7,903 nucleotides of DNA from an uncultured Lentisphaeria bacterium. GTDB lineage: Bacteria; Verrucomicrobiota; Lentisphaeria; JABSQK01; CAJWLW01. The notes under the pieces were generated by a model. It saw only the letters and a program-made list of their open reading frames with translations, made no database searches and was not told the DNA's origin. The stretch spans positions 1-7,903 of the forward strand of contig CAJWLW010000228.1 of assembly GCA_913042885.1 (NCBI GenBank). Direction: 5' to 3'. Of the stretch, positions 6,739 through 7,903 are shown piece after piece. How positions within the stretch are numbered: the first letter of the stretch is position 1; each line of letters starts with the position of its first letter. Made by a program: the position numbers and the translations under genes.

Positions 6739-6748
6739 AAAACGGCAA

Positions 6749-7903
6749 TCAGCCTGACGAGGTCACCCGCAGCAATTGCTTGTAGTCGGTGGCACCTTTG
6801 AGGACCTTGTAAATGCCGTCCTGCAGGATCGTGCGCATGCCTTCTTTGACAGCCTGCTCCCGCAGTTCGCTGATCGTGCGTTTCTGGGATATCATTTTCT
6901 TCATCTCCGCCGACGCCAGCAAAACTTCGTGCAGACCGGTCCGGCCTTTGTAACCGGCATTCAGACAGCGATCGCAGCCGACCGCTTTCATCAGCTCGAT
7001 GTTCTCCAGATCCAGCCCAAGCTCCGGGAAGCATTCCGGGCCATACAACTTGACAAAATGATCAAGTTCTTCTTCCTCCGGCTTGTACGCCTCCTTGCAG
7101 TTCTCGCAAAGGGTCCGCACCAGGCGCTGGGCAAGAACACCGATCAGCGCGTCGGCGAAGTTAATCGGATCCAGTCCCATGTCGAGCAGGCGTGCCATTG
7201 TATCCGGCGCCGAGTTCGTGTGCAGCGTCGAGAACACCATATGACCGGTCAACGACGCTTCGATAGCGCTGTGTGCCGTTTCGTAGTCACGCATCTCACC
7301 GATCAGAATGACATCCGGATCACAGCGCAGGAAAGCCCGCAGCGCCATAGCGAAGTCGTAGCCGATCTTCGGCATCACCTGCACCTGCTGCAGGCCCGGC
7401 TGCGTGATCTCCACAGGATCTTCGGCTGTCAGGATCTTACATTCCGGCGTATTGATCACCCCGAGCACGGCGTGCAACGAAGTCGTCTTACCGGAACCGG
7501 TCGGGCCCACGACAAGGAACAGGCCATTCGGATAGGTGAGGGCTTTGTCGATGAGCGCGCGGTTGTGTTCAGTGAGGTTGAGCTTGTCGATCGGCAGCGG
7601 CTCGCCGGCAGCCAATACACGCATGACGCAACTCTCGCCGTTCACCGTCGGCAGCGTCGCGATACGCAACTCCAGCGGCCTGCCGCGTAATTTTACGGTC
7701 ATCTTGCCGTCCTGCGGCTTGCGGTTTTCGGCAATATCGAGGCGTGACAGGACCTTGATACGGGCAACCACGGCACGAATGTTCTGCGCCGGGATCTTCA
7801 GCACCTCGCGGCACACACCGTCTACACGCATACGGACGGAGGCCGGCGCCTTGTCCTTGCTCGGCTCGATATGGACATCAGAAGCGTTGAGGTTGAGCGC
7901 GTC
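6749..7903 (-). CDS. GspE/PilB-family secretion/type IV pilus assembly ATPase, C-terminal part
   Basis: This is a hexameric cytoplasmic AAA-like ATPase of the type II secretion/type IV pilus family, which drives assembly of a pilin fibre at the inner membrane. The gene is cut by the window edge: the frame is open to 7903, and the first visible residues (DALNLNASDVHIEP) are the conserved start of the N2 domain, so the ATG at 7831 is internal. Of 384 visible residues, Walker A is at 133-141 (GPTGSGKTT), the Asp box at 161-165 (EDPVE), Walker B at about 198-206 (ending GEMRD), and the His box at 219-228 (TGH...STLH). Two CxxC pairs, C266/C269 and C310/C313, form the four-cysteine zinc site typical of PilB/GspE and absent from PilT. 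The N1 domain lies outside the window, so pilus (pilB), secretion (gspE) and MSHA-type (mshE) roles cannot be separated. No pilus partner gene is visible downstream. It ends 70 bases from the convergent DUF349 gene. Confidence 0.95.
   Translation of the reverse strand, partial: DALNLNASDVHIEPSKDKAPASVRMRVDGVCREVLKIPAQNIRAVVARIKVLSRLDIAENRKPQDGKMTVKLRGRPLELRIATLPTVNGESCVMRVLAAGEPLPIDKLNLTEHNRALIDKALTYPNGLFLVVGPTGSGKTTSLHAVLGVINTPECKILTAEDPVEITQPGLQQVQVMPKIGYDFAMALRAFLRCDPDVILIGEMRDYETAHSAIEASLTGHMVFSTLHTNSAPDTMARLLDMGLDPINFADALIGVLAQRLVRTLCENCKEAYKPEEEELDHFVKLYGPECFPELGLDLENIELMKAVGCDRCLNAGYKGRTGLHEVLLASAEMKKMISQKRTISELREQAVKEGMRTILQDGIYKVLKGATDYKQLLRVTSSG

Noticed and set aside
5951..6757. 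A 268-codon plus-strand frame overlapping the end of the DUF349 gene
   Set aside because: Its Ser/Arg/Pro/Thr-rich content is typical of a frame-shifted reading of G+C-rich coding DNA. The DUF349 repeat pattern continues unbroken in the main frame to 6678.
6776..7690. A 304-codon plus-strand frame opposite the ATPase gene
   Set aside because: It is antisense to all the Walker and cysteine motifs of a clear GspE/PilB protein and shows no motif of its own.
1..7903. A defence island, prophage, CRISPR array or mobile element
   Set aside because: All coding space is taken by three complete genes and one partial gene of recognisable families. No transposase, integrase, terminal repeat or spaced direct repeat array was seen.

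Overview
The window is about 60% G+C by eye and densely coded. It looks like a chromosomal housekeeping stretch of a Gram-negative bacterium. Placement is uncertain because the genes point in different directions. From memory of the families, the CysS and the long, plant-type GpmI resemble proteins of the Verrucomicrobiota/Lentisphaerota/Kiritimatiellota side. The opening residues of the DUF349 protein and the GspE/PilB-type ATPase would also fit a proteobacterium. No search could be run, so the lineage is left open.

Layout: positions 1-83 are a non-coding leader holding a good sigma70-type promoter (17-45). It drives cysS (84-1526, cysteinyl-tRNA synthetase) and probably, after a 43-base gap, gpmI (1570-3210, cofactor-independent phosphoglycerate mutase, GTG start). 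A 234-base gap (3211-3444) carries a second well-formed promoter (3325-3353), small repeats around it and a short structured leader. It leads into a 1077-residue cytoplasmic repeat protein (3445-6678). That protein has a HEAT-like head followed by eleven DUF349-type units at a spacing of about 77 residues. A 70-base convergent gap (6679-6748) contains nested inverted repeats. The last gene, on the minus strand (6749-7903), is the C-terminal part of a GspE/PilB-family type II secretion/type IV pilus ATPase that runs off the right edge.

How they fit together: cysS and gpmI look like one transcription unit joining cysteine charging to lower glycolysis. 3-phosphoglycerate, a GpmI substrate/product, is also the precursor of serine and cysteine, but a regulatory link is only an inference. 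The DUF349 gene appears separately transcribed and the ATPase belongs to another unit. I see no mobile element, CRISPR array, tRNA, rRNA or defence system. The most interesting object is the DUF349 protein: its internal periodicity is strikingly regular, one position is cysteine in most units, and its function is unknown.
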